Shown: piece after piece, positions 1 through 9,716 of the stretch
Numbering within the stretch: position 1 is the first letter of the stretch
Layout of the letters: each line of letters starts with the position of its first letter
The notes under the pieces: model-generated
What the model was told of the DNA's origin: nothing
What the model saw: the letters and a program-made list of their open reading frames with translations, nothing else
Database searches by the model: none
Position numbers and translations under genes: made by a program
NCBI GenBank assembly: GCA_001464765.1
Contig: LNDV01000018.1
Coordinates: 48,816 to 112,815, forward strand
From: Betaproteobacteria bacterium Ga0077526
GTDB lineage: Bacteria > Pseudomonadota > Gammaproteobacteria > Burkholderiales > Ga0077523
Length of the DNA: 64,000 nt
Direction of reading: 5' to 3'

Positions 1-84
1 TTGACAACCTGGGAAGGTGAACCGGACCAGACGGCTTCTTCGGCAGCCACGTTGCAGTTCCTTTTCGAGGCATTGGCAGGCTAA
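1..84 (+). CDS. Possible 3' end of a CDS cut by the window edge
   Basis: The frame starting at base 1 is open for 27 codons and ends with TAA at 82-84. The peptide (ending FLFEALAG) has ordinary protein-like composition, but it is too short to assign. It could be the C-terminus of a gene lying mostly outside the window, or chance. The next 230 bases hold nothing I can recognise. Confidence 0.25.
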   Translation: MTTWEGEPDQTASSAATLQFLFEALAG

Positions 85-315
85 GACAGGACGCAGAGGA
101 CAGCAGCCTGTCCGCACCATACCACCGTTCGCGGACGCCTCTTCCTGCTGCGTCTCGTGGACCAGCCTTCGCAAAAGAGGGATTCCCGGCGACGCAGTTC
201 CCCGGGCAGCCCTCCATGTCCGAGCTAATCATCGGCAGGATTTCCGGCAACTCGAGGCCCGGATTGCAGTCTGGCGCGAACGGTCAGGTACCACCCCCCT
301 GGTGCGGCCGCGAGG
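85..315. other. Intergenic, nothing recognised
   Basis: Short open frames cross this stretch on both strands but none has a recognisable domain or a convincing ribosome binding site. It separates the possible partial gene at the window edge from the 3' end of the methyltransferase gene. Confidence 0.4.
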
Positions 316-1137
316 TCAGGCCTTTGCCGCGATGTACCCATAGAAGTTGCATGCCCCGAAGAAGGTGCCTTCCTCCGACCGGCGTGTCATGTTCGCGGCC
401 CAGGCCTCGGCCTGCCCCTCGGTCATGGCGCCCGACTTCGGCAGCAGGCGTGTCATGGACTGGATGGACGACGCCCAGTAGTCCATGCGCCCGACGTCTG
501 CGATGACATGCGGAAAGGCCGCGACGAGCCGCAGGCCTGCCTCCCGCAGAAACTGCGGCATCTCGCGCATGATGCGCGGGTGTGTGACCACGGCGCCGAT
601 GATCGCCTCGTCGATCGCCCTGGCCGTGGCGGGATCGTCCCCGGCGAATGTCATCGACGCGAAGTCCCCGTCGAAGATCGCCACCTTCCCGCCGGGCGCG
701 AGCACCCTCACGACTTCCGCCAGAACGGCGCGCGGATCGTCGAGATGGCTGAACAGCGTATGCGCCACGACAGCGTCGAACGCGCCGTCGTCCAGATTCA
801 GCGTGTGCGAATCCCCGGCATGGAATGCCACCCTGCGATCCAGCCCCTCCTCCCGCGCGAGACGAACTGCCGTACCGATGAGACTGGGACTGCGATCGAT
901 ACCGGTGATGCTGCCGGAGAACCCGGTCCGGCGCCCGATGGCGCGGGCGATCACACCGGTGCCGCAACCGACATCCAGAACTGACCGAGCAGAGTCGATC
1001 TCCATGGCGTCGAGATACTGGTTGTACATGGCGACGAAACGCGGATGCCTGCCCCGTGCCTCGAGGCGAGCGGCCATGACTTCGAGTGTCTCGTCGTCCA
1101 GTTGATCGGTGATCCGATACACGTCGGTCGATGTCAT
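316..1137 (-). CDS. Class I SAM-dependent methyltransferase
   Basis: A 273-residue cytoplasmic methyltransferase of the Methyltransf_11/25 type. The SAM-binding motif I VLDVGCGTG lies at residues 53-61. It is followed by an acidic motif II region (GIDRSPSLIG), a motif around FDAVVAHTLFSH, and the LAPGGKVAIFDGDF strand typical of ubiquinone/menaquinone-type and small-molecule methyltransferases. The substrate cannot be inferred. The frame is open upstream to 1332, but the ATG at 1137 is preceded by GAAGGAGG at good spacing, so I use that start. It lies 52 nt downstream of the small lipoprotein gene on the same strand and may be co-transcribed with it. Confidence 0.85.
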   Translation of the reverse strand: MTSTDVYRITDQLDDETLEVMAARLEARGRHPRFVAMYNQYLDAMEIDSARSVLDVGCGTGVIARAIGRRTGFSGSITGIDRSPSLIGTAVRLAREEGLDRRVAFHAGDSHTLNLDDGAFDAVVAHTLFSHLDDPRAVLAEVVRVLAPGGKVAIFDGDFASMTFAGDDPATARAIDEAIIGAVVTHPRIMREMPQFLREAGLRLVAAFPHVIADVGRMDYWASSIQSMTRLLPKSGAMTEGQAEAWAANMTRRSEEGTFFGACNFYGYIAAKA

Positions 1138-1189
1138 GCTTCCCTCCTTCGTCGTGCGCGACGCCCAGGCCGGTCCCGCCGCGATTCCG

Positions 1190-1501
1190 TCACGTGCGGC
1201 TGATGCATCGGCCCCGCTCTTCCAGCCAGTAAACGACATTGCCGACGATGGCGATGCTTCCGGAGACCACCGCGCTGCTTGCCGAAATCGCCCCGATGAC
1301 AACCAGCATGCCAAGGCAGTGGTCCCCTCCACCGCAGTTGCCGATATAGCTCATCTGCTGTGCCTCGAGTTCCACATGCCTGGTGACGATCTGGCACTTC
1401 GCGTCGAAGTCGGTGGTCGTCTTCGGCAGGAAGAGGCACCCGCACAGCGTCACTCCCGCCACCAGGCAGACCGCGACATGGCGCAGGCGATGATGCAGCA
1501 T
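1190..1501 (-). CDS. Small lipoprotein, paralogue of the one at 18.1 kb
   Basis: A 103-residue predicted lipoprotein of unknown function. A short basic start and hydrophobic stretch lead to a lipobox-like LCGC with the acylated Cys at residue 22; Cys at the -2 position is slightly unusual. The mature part carries LPKTTTDFD, a Cys-rich GNCGGGDHC segment and a hydrophobic SSAVVSGSI...GNVVYWLE block ending in a final Cys. The same architecture, with the lipid Cys also at residue 22 and the VVSGSI/GNVVYWLE motif, recurs in the protein encoded at 18088-18612, so the two are paralogues. The hydrophobic block could form a membrane hairpin. The frame extends upstream to 1648, but the ATG at 1501 places the lipobox at a normal distance. 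Confidence 0.7.
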   Translation of the reverse strand: MLHHRLRHVAVCLVAGVTLCGCLFLPKTTTDFDAKCQIVTRHVELEAQQMSYIGNCGGGDHCLGMLVVIGAISASSAVVSGSIAIVGNVVYWLEERGRCISRT

Positions 1502-1572
1502 CGGCCTTGAAGCGACGGCATGTGTTCCGTACGAGCCAGGCCTGACCGCGGATAGCATGTCCCGTGAAGGAA

Positions 1573-2001
1573 CTATCTGGAGGGAGACATCTGCGGCGGC
1601 GCCGGCTGCCGTTCGACACGCTCCAGCGCAGCATCGAGACAGGCCCATTCAGGCGCGCTCGCGGACCAGATGTTGATCGTCGGTCGGACGCAGGATGGGT
1701 CTTCCAGATTGCCTACACGAACCACCGTGAGATGCGGTCGCGCGGAGGAACTCGCGAACAGGTGGGAGCCGCAGACCGGACAGAAGCGGCGCAACACCTG
1801 GTTTCCGCTGTCTGCCGCGCTAGTGAAATCCCGCAGTTCGCCGGATACCTCGATCGCCTCGGTCGGTACCGTCACGTTCACGGTGCCATTGGCGGCAATG
1901 TGCTGGCAGTCACGACACCAGCAGACACGAGTCGCGACCGGCTCGGCAGCGACGCGGAAACGCACGGCGCCGCAGAGGCACTTTCCGGCGAGGTCGGTCA
2001 T
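1573..2001 (-). CDS. GFA-family (glutathione-dependent formaldehyde-activating-like) zinc protein
   Basis: A 142-residue protein of the GFA/CENP-V superfamily. The zinc-ligand pattern is complete: C8-x-C10, then C27-W-C29-x-x-C32-Q, then C74-P-V-C77-G-S-H near the C-terminal half. Most members are uncharacterised zinc-binding proteins; the founding enzyme condenses formaldehyde with glutathione, but that activity should not be assumed here. The start at 2001 is chosen over the longer frame (to 2043) because of an AAGGAA ribosome binding site and because GFA proteins normally begin shortly before the first CxC. It sits between the DUF3237 gene and the lipoprotein gene on the same strand. Confidence 0.85.
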   Translation of the reverse strand: MTDLAGKCLCGAVRFRVAAEPVATRVCWCRDCQHIAANGTVNVTVPTEAIEVSGELRDFTSAADSGNQVLRRFCPVCGSHLFASSSARPHLTVVRVGNLEDPSCVRPTINIWSASAPEWACLDAALERVERQPAPPQMSPSR

Positions 2002-2106
2002 CGGGGTTCCTTGAGGTCGTTCTCGATGGCACAACCGTAGCACGAGAAGCGGACCCGATCCTCCCGAACGGCAGCGCGCCGGGCTTCGAACACCGCCCTG
2101 CCGCCG

Positions 2107-2559
2107 TCAAAGCAGTCGATAGACCTTCAGACACACCTGCCGTGCCCGTCGTTCGGCAGTCGCGATGGCGATCGTGCGGTTCAGCCAGTCGAGTTCGGTC
2201 GCGCCAGTCTCGAATCGCATCACGGTGCGGAAGAAGTAGCTGGACGGGTCCACCGTTTCGCCGCGCGCCAATGCGGCGAGCACCTCGCCCGGACCGTAGC
2301 GATATCCCTGGCTCACCACGCGGACTACCGCGCCGCCGGCCTCTTTCAGCGCATAGCGCGCGTCGATGTCCAGCACGCCGTCCTTGCGAACGATCTGCCA
2401 GTCCGTGCCAGGCAGGACCTCGCCCCGCAAACCCGATCCTTCGAACGTGCCACCCAGAATGCTCACCATGCGGCGTTCACCCAGCGGGCCGTGGCCCAGG
2501 GTGACGACCTCACCCACGTCCACGTCGACGTTCATCAGGAAGTCGAACGCAGGCGTCAC
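2107..2559 (-). CDS. DUF3237 family protein
   Basis: A 150-residue protein that matches DUF3237 over its full length. Family hallmarks visible are the N-terminal strand leading to VDVGEVVTLGHGPLGERR, the segment ILGGTFEGSGLRGEVLPGTDWQ, then DGVLDIDARYALK and the C-terminal half with YFFRTVMRFET and LDWLNR. The family forms a small beta-barrel and its function is unknown. The start codon is GTG at 2559, with GGAAGG about 9-10 nt upstream. No signal peptide is present, so it is probably cytoplasmic. Confidence 0.85.
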   Translation of the reverse strand: MTPAFDFLMNVDVDVGEVVTLGHGPLGERRMVSILGGTFEGSGLRGEVLPGTDWQIVRKDGVLDIDARYALKEAGGAVVRVVSQGYRYGPGEVLAALARGETVDPSSYFFRTVMRFETGATELDWLNRTIAIATAERRARQVCLKVYRLL

Positions 2560-2669
2560 GTCACGCGCCTTCCGGATCGAGTGAAGTCACCTTCTTTAGG
2601 GGGAACACGTCACCGCCGCGTTCCCGTTGCGAGCGATCGAGCCAGCGACCCGGCGTGCCGAGCCAGACA

Positions 2670-3479
2670 TCAGCCGCGGCGTCGACGAGCTGCCCAACCC
2701 GTCAGCCCCAACCCGGCTGCGAGCAGCGCCCAGGTCCCGGGTTCGGGAATTGGCGCGGTCTGCGAGAGGCCGGTCGGGTCCGTGAACGCCATGTTCACGG
2801 TGTTGTAGGCATCGCCGTAGGTGCCATTACGGCCAGTCGCGATGAGCGTCGCCCAGACATAGAACAGATCGCCTGCCTGCAAGTCGGTGACCGTGATCGT
2901 GCCCGTGGCCGTCTGCGGTGTGCCATCCGCCAGCAGATCAACGGTGATCCTGTCGACGAGTTCGAGGTCCCCGGTGAGCGGAATCACCTCGAAGAACATG
3001 GTCGCAGCGTCGCTCGTATAGAAGAAATCCGACGTAGGATCGGTATCGCGGAAGATCGCCACCGTGGCGATGGCGGAACGGGTCGCCTGTCCGGTGAGCA
3101 CGACTTCGAGCGTGTAGTCGAGCAACCCGCCGGGACCCACGTAGAACCCCTGGAGCGTTCCGGCCTCGGCAGAAACTTCGGAACTGCCGATCGAGTACGC
3201 CTCCGCCCTCAGGACGGGCAGTGACGAGGGCCCGGTCAGGGTGGCCTCTGCCTGCCCGTTTCCATCGGCATTGGAGGCCGATGAATAACTGTTGGTGACG
3301 TTTGTACCGCCGTCCGTGTCGAACAGAAAGCGCCCGCCAGGCCCGCCGCAGAAACTCGGACATGGCGCGATGATGCCGACACCGGTCTTCGCCGCGTACT
3401 GGACCTGGGCGAGCGCCTGGGGAGCAGTCACTGCCGCGCCGATGAGCGCGATGACGGGAAAAACCCGGGCGAGGTTCAT
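2670..3479 (-). CDS. PEP-CTERM sorting-domain secreted protein
   Basis: A 269-residue exported protein. It has a Sec signal peptide (MNLARVF..., predicted cleavage after QALA at about residue 24), a beta-rich Ser/Thr/Gly middle of unknown function, and a C-terminal PEP-CTERM tripartite signal at about residues 243-269: PIPEPGTW, a hydrophobic segment, then a terminal RRRRG. In known systems this tail is recognised by an exosortase (EpsH/XrtA type) in exopolysaccharide-producing Gram-negatives. No exosortase gene is in this window. The start at 3479 is preceded by AGGAG; the longer frame to 3608 has no signal peptide at its start. The middle domain is not recognised. Confidence 0.88.
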   Translation of the reverse strand: MNLARVFPVIALIGAAVTAPQALAQVQYAAKTGVGIIAPCPSFCGGPGGRFLFDTDGGTNVTNSYSSASNADGNGQAEATLTGPSSLPVLRAEAYSIGSSEVSAEAGTLQGFYVGPGGLLDYTLEVVLTGQATRSAIATVAIFRDTDPTSDFFYTSDAATMFFEVIPLTGDLELVDRITVDLLADGTPQTATGTITVTDLQAGDLFYVWATLIATGRNGTYGDAYNTVNMAFTDPTGLSQTAPIPEPGTWALLAAGLGLTGWAARRRRG

Positions 3480-3645
3480 GGAGATCTCCTGTTGTGTGAG
3501 GTTTCCCGGACTGTCGCTCCGCGGGGCGGGTGGCGTCAAGGGCCAACCTTCGCTGAGAACACCGCACCACGCGCCGCGACAGCTGCACGTGGGAGGATGC
3601 GCATCCATCGGGCACCGGTCCGTCCCCCCTCACAGCCCACAGGTA

Positions 3646-4089
3646 CTACTCGGACTCGGGAAGCTTCTCGATCTGGCGCACCAGGGACATCAGCTGCTTG
3701 TGCAGCTTGTCGAACTTGGCATGCTCCCGCTTCCACTTGGCGTGCCTCGCACCCATCTCCTTATGCTGCGCAGACAGGTCCGGCGTGGCGGAGCCACCAT
3801 CCAAGGCAGCCGCGTGGGCCTTGATCGCCTCCTCGTGGTTGCGGATGTCGGACTCATGGCTCTCAATCACCGTGTCGTGGCCTGCCACCAGGGAGCCCAG
3901 CTTCTTCACCGCGGCCTCGATCCGGTCGTGATCCCGGTGCAGCGCCTTGTGGGTAGACATCCAGGTTTCGTGATCCTTGGTCCAGGTGCGGTGTTCCCGC
4001 TTCATGGCGGCGACATCTTCCGCCTGGGCCGTCGAGGAAAGGGCAACTCCGACAGCCAGAAGAAAGGAAAGGCAGAGGTGCGACTTCAT
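3646..4089 (-). CDS. Histidine-rich periplasmic coiled-coil protein
   Basis: A 147-residue protein with a clear signal peptide (MKSHLCLSFLLAVGV..., cleavage after AQA at residue 23). The mature 124 residues are almost entirely charged helix with 13 histidines spaced roughly every six to eight residues (KREH, TKDH, STH, RDH, VAGH, ESH, RNH, KAH, AQH, ARH, REH, KLH). A metal-binding or chaperone-like periplasmic helical protein is possible, but I do not recognise a family. The start is fixed by the signal peptide and an AGGAG site. It lies between the PEP-CTERM gene and a beta-barrel protein gene on the same strand, with its own upstream gap. Confidence 0.75.
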   Translation of the reverse strand: MKSHLCLSFLLAVGVALSSTAQAEDVAAMKREHRTWTKDHETWMSTHKALHRDHDRIEAAVKKLGSLVAGHDTVIESHESDIRNHEEAIKAHAAALDGGSATPDLSAQHKEMGARHAKWKREHAKFDKLHKQLMSLVRQIEKLPESE

Positions 4090-4229
4090 TTTGTCTCCTG
4101 AAATGGAAGGAATCTGCGCACCCCGTGCACTCACGGGATGCGCATGGCCCAGGATAACTTATGCGACTTTGTTGTGCTTGCGCCATGTCAACGCGACACC
4201 GCCCATGGCACCGCACCTGCCCCGCAAGG

Positions 4230-4253
4230 AAGCCGGGCCCTGATGCCCGGCTT
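4230..4253 (-). terminator. Hairpin after the outer-membrane protein gene
   Basis: A perfect 9-bp inverted repeat (AAGCCGGGC / GCCCGGCTT) with a 6-nt loop lies 9 nt past the stop codon of the beta-barrel protein gene on the minus strand. Only a weak T-containing tract follows, so it is terminator-like rather than textbook. Confidence 0.55.
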
Positions 4254-4262
4254 GCACACCCG

Positions 4263-4808
4263 TCAGAAGTTCACGCCCACCTTGGCGCCCACTGCCCAGT
4301 GATCGTAGTCCAGCCCGCCGCGTGAGCTTGTCTCGTGGTAACGGACATCCGCGCCGAGGAACAGCATGCCGGCCCGGTAATTCACGCCCGCGGCCAGGCC
4401 GATGCCGAAGAGATTCTTCTCGGCAGTTCCCGCGTTCACATCGAACAGGCCGAGGCTCGGACCGACTCCGACCGACAACCCTCCGTCCAGCGGTATCGTG
4501 TAGCGCGGTGACAATTCGAACGCATTGACGTCCGTGCCCTTGTCGTCGGAACGGCTCAGGTTGAGGTGCGTGCGCATGCGACCGTCCGGATCCTGCAGCA
4601 GCAGGCACTTGAAGTTGAAGTCGAGCCCGTAGGCGTTGACGGCGCTCCCGTTTGTCGGGTCGACCCGGTTGAGCGTGAGCGCAAGGGTGGGCTCGAGCTT
4701 GAAGTCGGGATCGGAGACGATCGGCAGGATCTTCCAGCCTTCGGCCGAGGCGCCGAAGGAAGTCATCGCCAGGGCGGCAAGGGCGAGCGCTTTGGTCAGA
4801 TGGGTCAT
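4263..4808 (-). CDS. Outer-membrane beta-barrel protein
   Basis: A 181-residue protein with a Sec signal peptide (cleavage after GASA at residue 22). The mature part is an alternating-polarity beta-strand protein (LALTLNRV, AYGLDFNFK, LSPRYTIPL, LFGIGLAAGVNYRAG, FLGADVRYHE, WAVGAKVGVNF). It ends in a C-terminal Phe, the usual beta-barrel assembly signal. The size suggests an 8-stranded barrel of the OmpW/porin-like small family. Function is unknown. The ATG at 4808 has GGAGAG upstream. A hairpin terminator candidate follows it, so it is probably its own transcription unit. Confidence 0.8.
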   Translation of the reverse strand: MTHLTKALALAALAMTSFGASAEGWKILPIVSDPDFKLEPTLALTLNRVDPTNGSAVNAYGLDFNFKCLLLQDPDGRMRTHLNLSRSDDKGTDVNAFELSPRYTIPLDGGLSVGVGPSLGLFDVNAGTAEKNLFGIGLAAGVNYRAGMLFLGADVRYHETSSRGGLDYDHWAVGAKVGVNF

Positions 4809-5082
4809 GTTCTCTCCACGGATACGGGTGTGATGTGTGGAGACGACTGTATCCCCGGCCCGGACGAGGGTCTGTGACCGGCGTCACGCAGCCCCGGCGC
4901 CAGGCTCCGCGGGGGACCCTGGGCAGTTAGGGTAATCTCCGTGCCCACGCGCCGGCTGCGCTGGGGAAACCCCCTCGGGCCGGCCTGCCCGGACCGGGCG
5001 AGAACGCCGCGCACGAGGCAGAAGCTGCCCTTCCGGGCGGGCTCGCCAGCCAGCACACCAACGATCCAACGGAGGATTCGCC

Positions 5083-6951
5083 ATGAGTACCAGAAGAGTC
5101 GTTTTGTTCGACAACAATCCCGGCCGCAACGCGCAGACCGTCGGTATCGCCCGGGAACTCGGCACGGACATCGAGCTCATCCACGAGCCGTCGGTCGGGG
5201 TGGTCGGCAACAAGGGCGACTCGCAGTGCTACATCGGCGTGCAGCGCAAGGTGGAGGCCATCCACGAGTGTCTGCTCGGCAGCATCGGCCGCGGCAACGG
5301 CAAGATGGCCGTACGCCTGGTGCAGCCGGAATACACCATCGCCACGTCGGACGGCATGCGCAACGGTACGCGCGAGATGCGCTACTCGCTCATCGGCCGG
5401 GAGATCACGCACGATGCCCTCAGCCAGCACCTGAGCGCGAGCGGCCTCGAAGGCGCCATCGCCGTCGTCGCCTGCGACAAGCCGCCCGTCGGCACGCTGG
5501 CAGCCCTGCTGGAACACGATCGCCCGGCGATCATCATGTCCGACGGCCCCATCCGTCCGGGCATCGATTCCGCCACGCACGAACCCATCGACATCATCAC
5601 CGGCTTTCAGGCTGCGGGCAGTCCGGACGAAGCCTTCAAGAAGCGCATCGCCTGCGAGGCGTGCCCGGGCTACGGCAGCTGCGGCGGCATGTTCACCTAC
5701 AACACGATGCAGACCTTCATCGGTGTTGTCGGGCTCGAGCCGCTGCACATGATTTCGCCGCCCTCCGACGATCCGCGCCGGATGACCGAGTTTCCCGCGG
5801 AGCTCGTGGGTTACCTGAAGGCGATGATGGCGAAGGACCTCTCGCCGCGGAAGATCGTGAGCCGTGATTCGATCCGCAACGCGATGATCGTCGCGATGGC
5901 GGTGGGCGGCTCCACGAACGTCGTGCTGCACGCGCCCGAAATCGCCCGCGCTGCCGGCTTCGCCGACTTCTACCGCGACATCATGTCGCCCGAGGAATTC
6001 AACCACCTGTCCCAGAACGTCGTCCCGGTGCTCGTGAATGCGCGCCCCTTCGGCAAGTACTCGATGGTCGACATCGACGCCAAGGGCGGCATGCAGGTCA
6101 TCGTGAAGGAACTGCTCGACGCCGGCATGCTGAATGGCGACACCATGACCTGCACGGGGGAAACCCTCGCACAGCAGATCGCGCGCTTGAATCCGCCCGC
6201 GCCCGACGGCGACGTCATCTACAGCGTGGCGAAGCCTTACAAGCCCACGGGCGGGCTGCGTCTGCTGGGTGGCAACGTGTCTCCGGACTTCAGTGCCGTG
6301 CTCAAGCTCGCAGGGGTCGAGGGCGGGTTGGAGAACAACGTGTTCATCGGCAAGGCGCGCGTGTTCGAGGGCGAAGCTGCTCTGCTCGAAACCCTGGCCA
6401 AGCAGCCGGAGGTCTTCCAGAACCACGACATGGTGATCGTCCGGTACGAAGGCCCGAGCGGCGCTCCCGGCATGCCCGAGATGCTGGATTCCACCTCGCG
6501 CATCACCACGCTCTGTCGCGAGAAGGGCATCGTGGTCGGCCTCATGACCGACGCGCGGTTCTCGGGTGGCTCCGTCGGTCTGGTGATCGGCCACGTCGGA
6601 CCGGAAGCCGCCCTGGGCGGCCCGATCGCCTACATCGAGGACGGCGACGAGATTCGCGTCGACCTCAACACCAACGAGCTCAACTGCCCGGCCCTTGCGA
6701 ACGCGGCCACGCTCGGTGCCCGCAAGGCTGCCTGGCAGAAGATCGTGGACGCCAATGGCGGCACGCACCCGAACGTGGGCGTGGCGGACACCCGCCTGCT
6801 GCACCGGATGCGCCGTTCTGCCGTCACGGCCGTGTACGGGGCAGGCATCCACCCCGATCGCGTGCTCTGGGTGAAGGCCCCGCGGGAAGCGGCCAAGTCT
6901 GGCTTCGTGCCGTCGAACAAGTTCAAGCCGGGGTCTGGCAAGGCGTTTTGA
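5083..6951 (+). CDS. IlvD/Edd family dehydratase (Fe-S)
   Basis: A 622-residue cytoplasmic dehydratase of the dihydroxy-acid dehydratase / 6-phosphogluconate dehydratase superfamily, which removes water from hydroxy acids using an Fe-S cluster and Mg2+. Cluster ligands expected for the family are C49 (SQCYIG), C131 (ACDKPP) and C200 (CPGYGSCGGMFTYNTM). The metal/catalytic regions SDGMRNGTREM, the CDK lysine, RYEGPSGAPGMPEML and the active-site serine in DARFSGG are also present. The N-terminal motif differs from classical IlvD (which has CNxH), and the protein is longer than a typical IlvD (about 560). A sugar-acid dehydratase activity is therefore as plausible as a role in branched-chain amino-acid synthesis. 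GGAGG precedes the ATG. It stands alone on the plus strand, followed by REP-like repeats. Confidence 0.85.
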   Translation: MSTRRVVLFDNNPGRNAQTVGIARELGTDIELIHEPSVGVVGNKGDSQCYIGVQRKVEAIHECLLGSIGRGNGKMAVRLVQPEYTIATSDGMRNGTREMRYSLIGREITHDALSQHLSASGLEGAIAVVACDKPPVGTLAALLEHDRPAIIMSDGPIRPGIDSATHEPIDIITGFQAAGSPDEAFKKRIACEACPGYGSCGGMFTYNTMQTFIGVVGLEPLHMISPPSDDPRRMTEFPAELVGYLKAMMAKDLSPRKIVSRDSIRNAMIVAMAVGGSTNVVLHAPEIARAAGFADFYRDIMSPEEFNHLSQNVVPVLVNARPFGKYSMVDIDAKGGMQVIVKELLDAGMLNGDTMTCTGETLAQQIARLNPPAPDGDVIYSVAKPYKPTGGLRLLGGNVSPDFSAVLKLAGVEGGLENNVFIGKARVFEGEAALLETLAKQPEVFQNHDMVIVRYEGPSGAPGMPEMLDSTSRITTLCREKGIVVGLMTDARFSGGSVGLVIGHVGPEAALGGPIAYIEDGDEIRVDLNTNELNCPALANAATLGARKAAWQKIVDANGGTHPNVGVADTRLLHRMRRSAVTAVYGAGIHPDRVLWVKAPREAAKSGFVPSNKFKPGSGKAF

Positions 6952-6957
6952 CGGTGT

Positions 6958-7270
6958 CCCCGGAGTCGCGCCTTGCGGCGCTAGTCCGGGCTACGCGACG
7001 ACCGAGTAGCCCGGACGAGTGGGCGTCAGCCCCGACTCTGGGATGTGGTGCGTGCAACCGCCGACGACTCCCCCGGAGTCGCGCCTTGTGGCGCTCGTCC
7101 GGGCTACGCGACGACCGAGTAGCCCGGACGCGTGGGCGTCAGCCCCGACTCCGGGATGTGGTGCATGCGACCGCCGACGACTCCCCCGGAGTCGCGCCTT
7201 GCGGCGCTCGTCCAGGCTACGCCACGACCGAGTAGCCCGGACGAGGGGCGCAAGCCCCGACTCCGGGAGC
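6958..7270. repeat. 113-bp REP/BIME-like tandem repeat, about 2.8 copies
   Basis: Units begin at 6958, 7071 and 7184, an exact 113-bp period, and are more than 90% identical by eye. Each unit contains an imperfect inverted repeat. The left arm reads CCCGGAGTCG ... GTCCGGGCTACGCG and the right arm GTAGCCCGGAC ... CCCGACTCCGGG. The third unit is truncated after its right arm. A related solitary copy lies near 15.93-16.01 kb. It sits between the convergent IlvD/Edd and cheB genes, a typical REP position, and could act in transcript termination or stability. Confidence 0.85.
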
Positions 7271-7298
7271 GTCCTGCCCCTCGGCCCGACGACGGCCC

Positions 7299-8879
<1,581 letters not shown>

Positions 8880-8887
<8 letters not shown>

Positions 8888-9707
8888 CCGCAGCCTTGCG
8901 ATAGATGGCCGGGGCGATGGGCGCCAGGTCCTCGAAGACGCCGTTCAACGTCTCGGAATGCCCGATGAGGAAGTGCCCCGAAGGCGCGAGTGTGTCGATC
9001 AGCCTGCTGACCACCGATCGCTTCGTCTCGTTGTCGAAGTAGATCATCACATTGCGCAGGAAGATCATGTCGAAGGTGCCGACGTTCGGCAGCGGCTGCG
9101 TGAGGTTGACCTGCTCGAAGCGCACGCGTTCGCGCAAGCTGCCGTTGATGAGAAGGGTGCCCTCCTCGGGACCCACGCCCTTCAGGCAGAAACGGCGGAG
9201 GTAGTCCTTCGGCACGTTGGTCGCCCGCACCATCGGGAAGTGTCCGGTGCGCGCCTTCTCGAGCACGCGCGTACTGATGTCGGACCCGAATATCTCCCAG
9301 GGTCGCTCTCCCAGGACGTCGGCCAGCAGCATGGCGATGCTGTAGGCCTCCTCCCCGGTCGACGCCGCGGCGCTCCATACGCGAAACGGCGCCGAGGCGC
9401 TGCGGCGATCCGCCACACGTTCCCGCAACCGTTCACGCAGGAAATCGAAGTGCTTCGGCTCCCGGAAGAAGTAGGTTTCGTTGGTCGTGAGAAGATCCAC
9501 CGCCATCTGGAGTTCGGCGGCTTCGCTCCCGCTGGTGATCAGCCGAAAATACTCGCCGAAGCTGTCCAGTGCCCGCGCCTGCAGCCGGCGGGAAAGCCGA
9601 CTGCTGACCAGCACCTTCTTCGCATCCGACAGCTGGATGCCGGCGGTCTCGTGAATGAAGCGGCGAAAGCAGGAGAACTCCTGATCCGAAATGGCGATGT
9701 CCGACAT
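8880..9707 (-). CDS. cheR: CheR, chemotaxis protein methyltransferase
   Basis: A 275-residue SAM-dependent methyltransferase that methylates chemoreceptor glutamates. The N-terminal helical CheR_N domain (about 1-75) leads to LTTNETYFFRE at 73-83. The SAM-binding motif VWSAAASTGEEAYSIAM lies at about 110-126, and the IFLRNVMIYFD motif is in the C-terminal half. The ribosome binding site GAGGGGAG overlaps the cheW stop codon region. It lies 9 nt after cheW and overlaps cheD by 8 nt. Confidence 0.95.
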
Positions 9708-9716
9708 GCTCTCCCC

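Noticed and set aside
284..967. Minus-strand frame overlapping the methyltransferase
   Set aside because: Arg/His-rich shadow of the methyltransferase gene in another frame.
4927..6852. 641-codon minus-strand frame opposite the dehydratase
   Set aside because: Antisense shadow of the Fe-S dehydratase gene, which has clear family motifs on the plus strand.
6958..7270. CRISPR array suggested by the regular 113-bp spacing
   Set aside because: The whole unit repeats, without variable spacers, and it has internal dyads. It is a REP/BIME-type tandem repeat; no cas gene is present.
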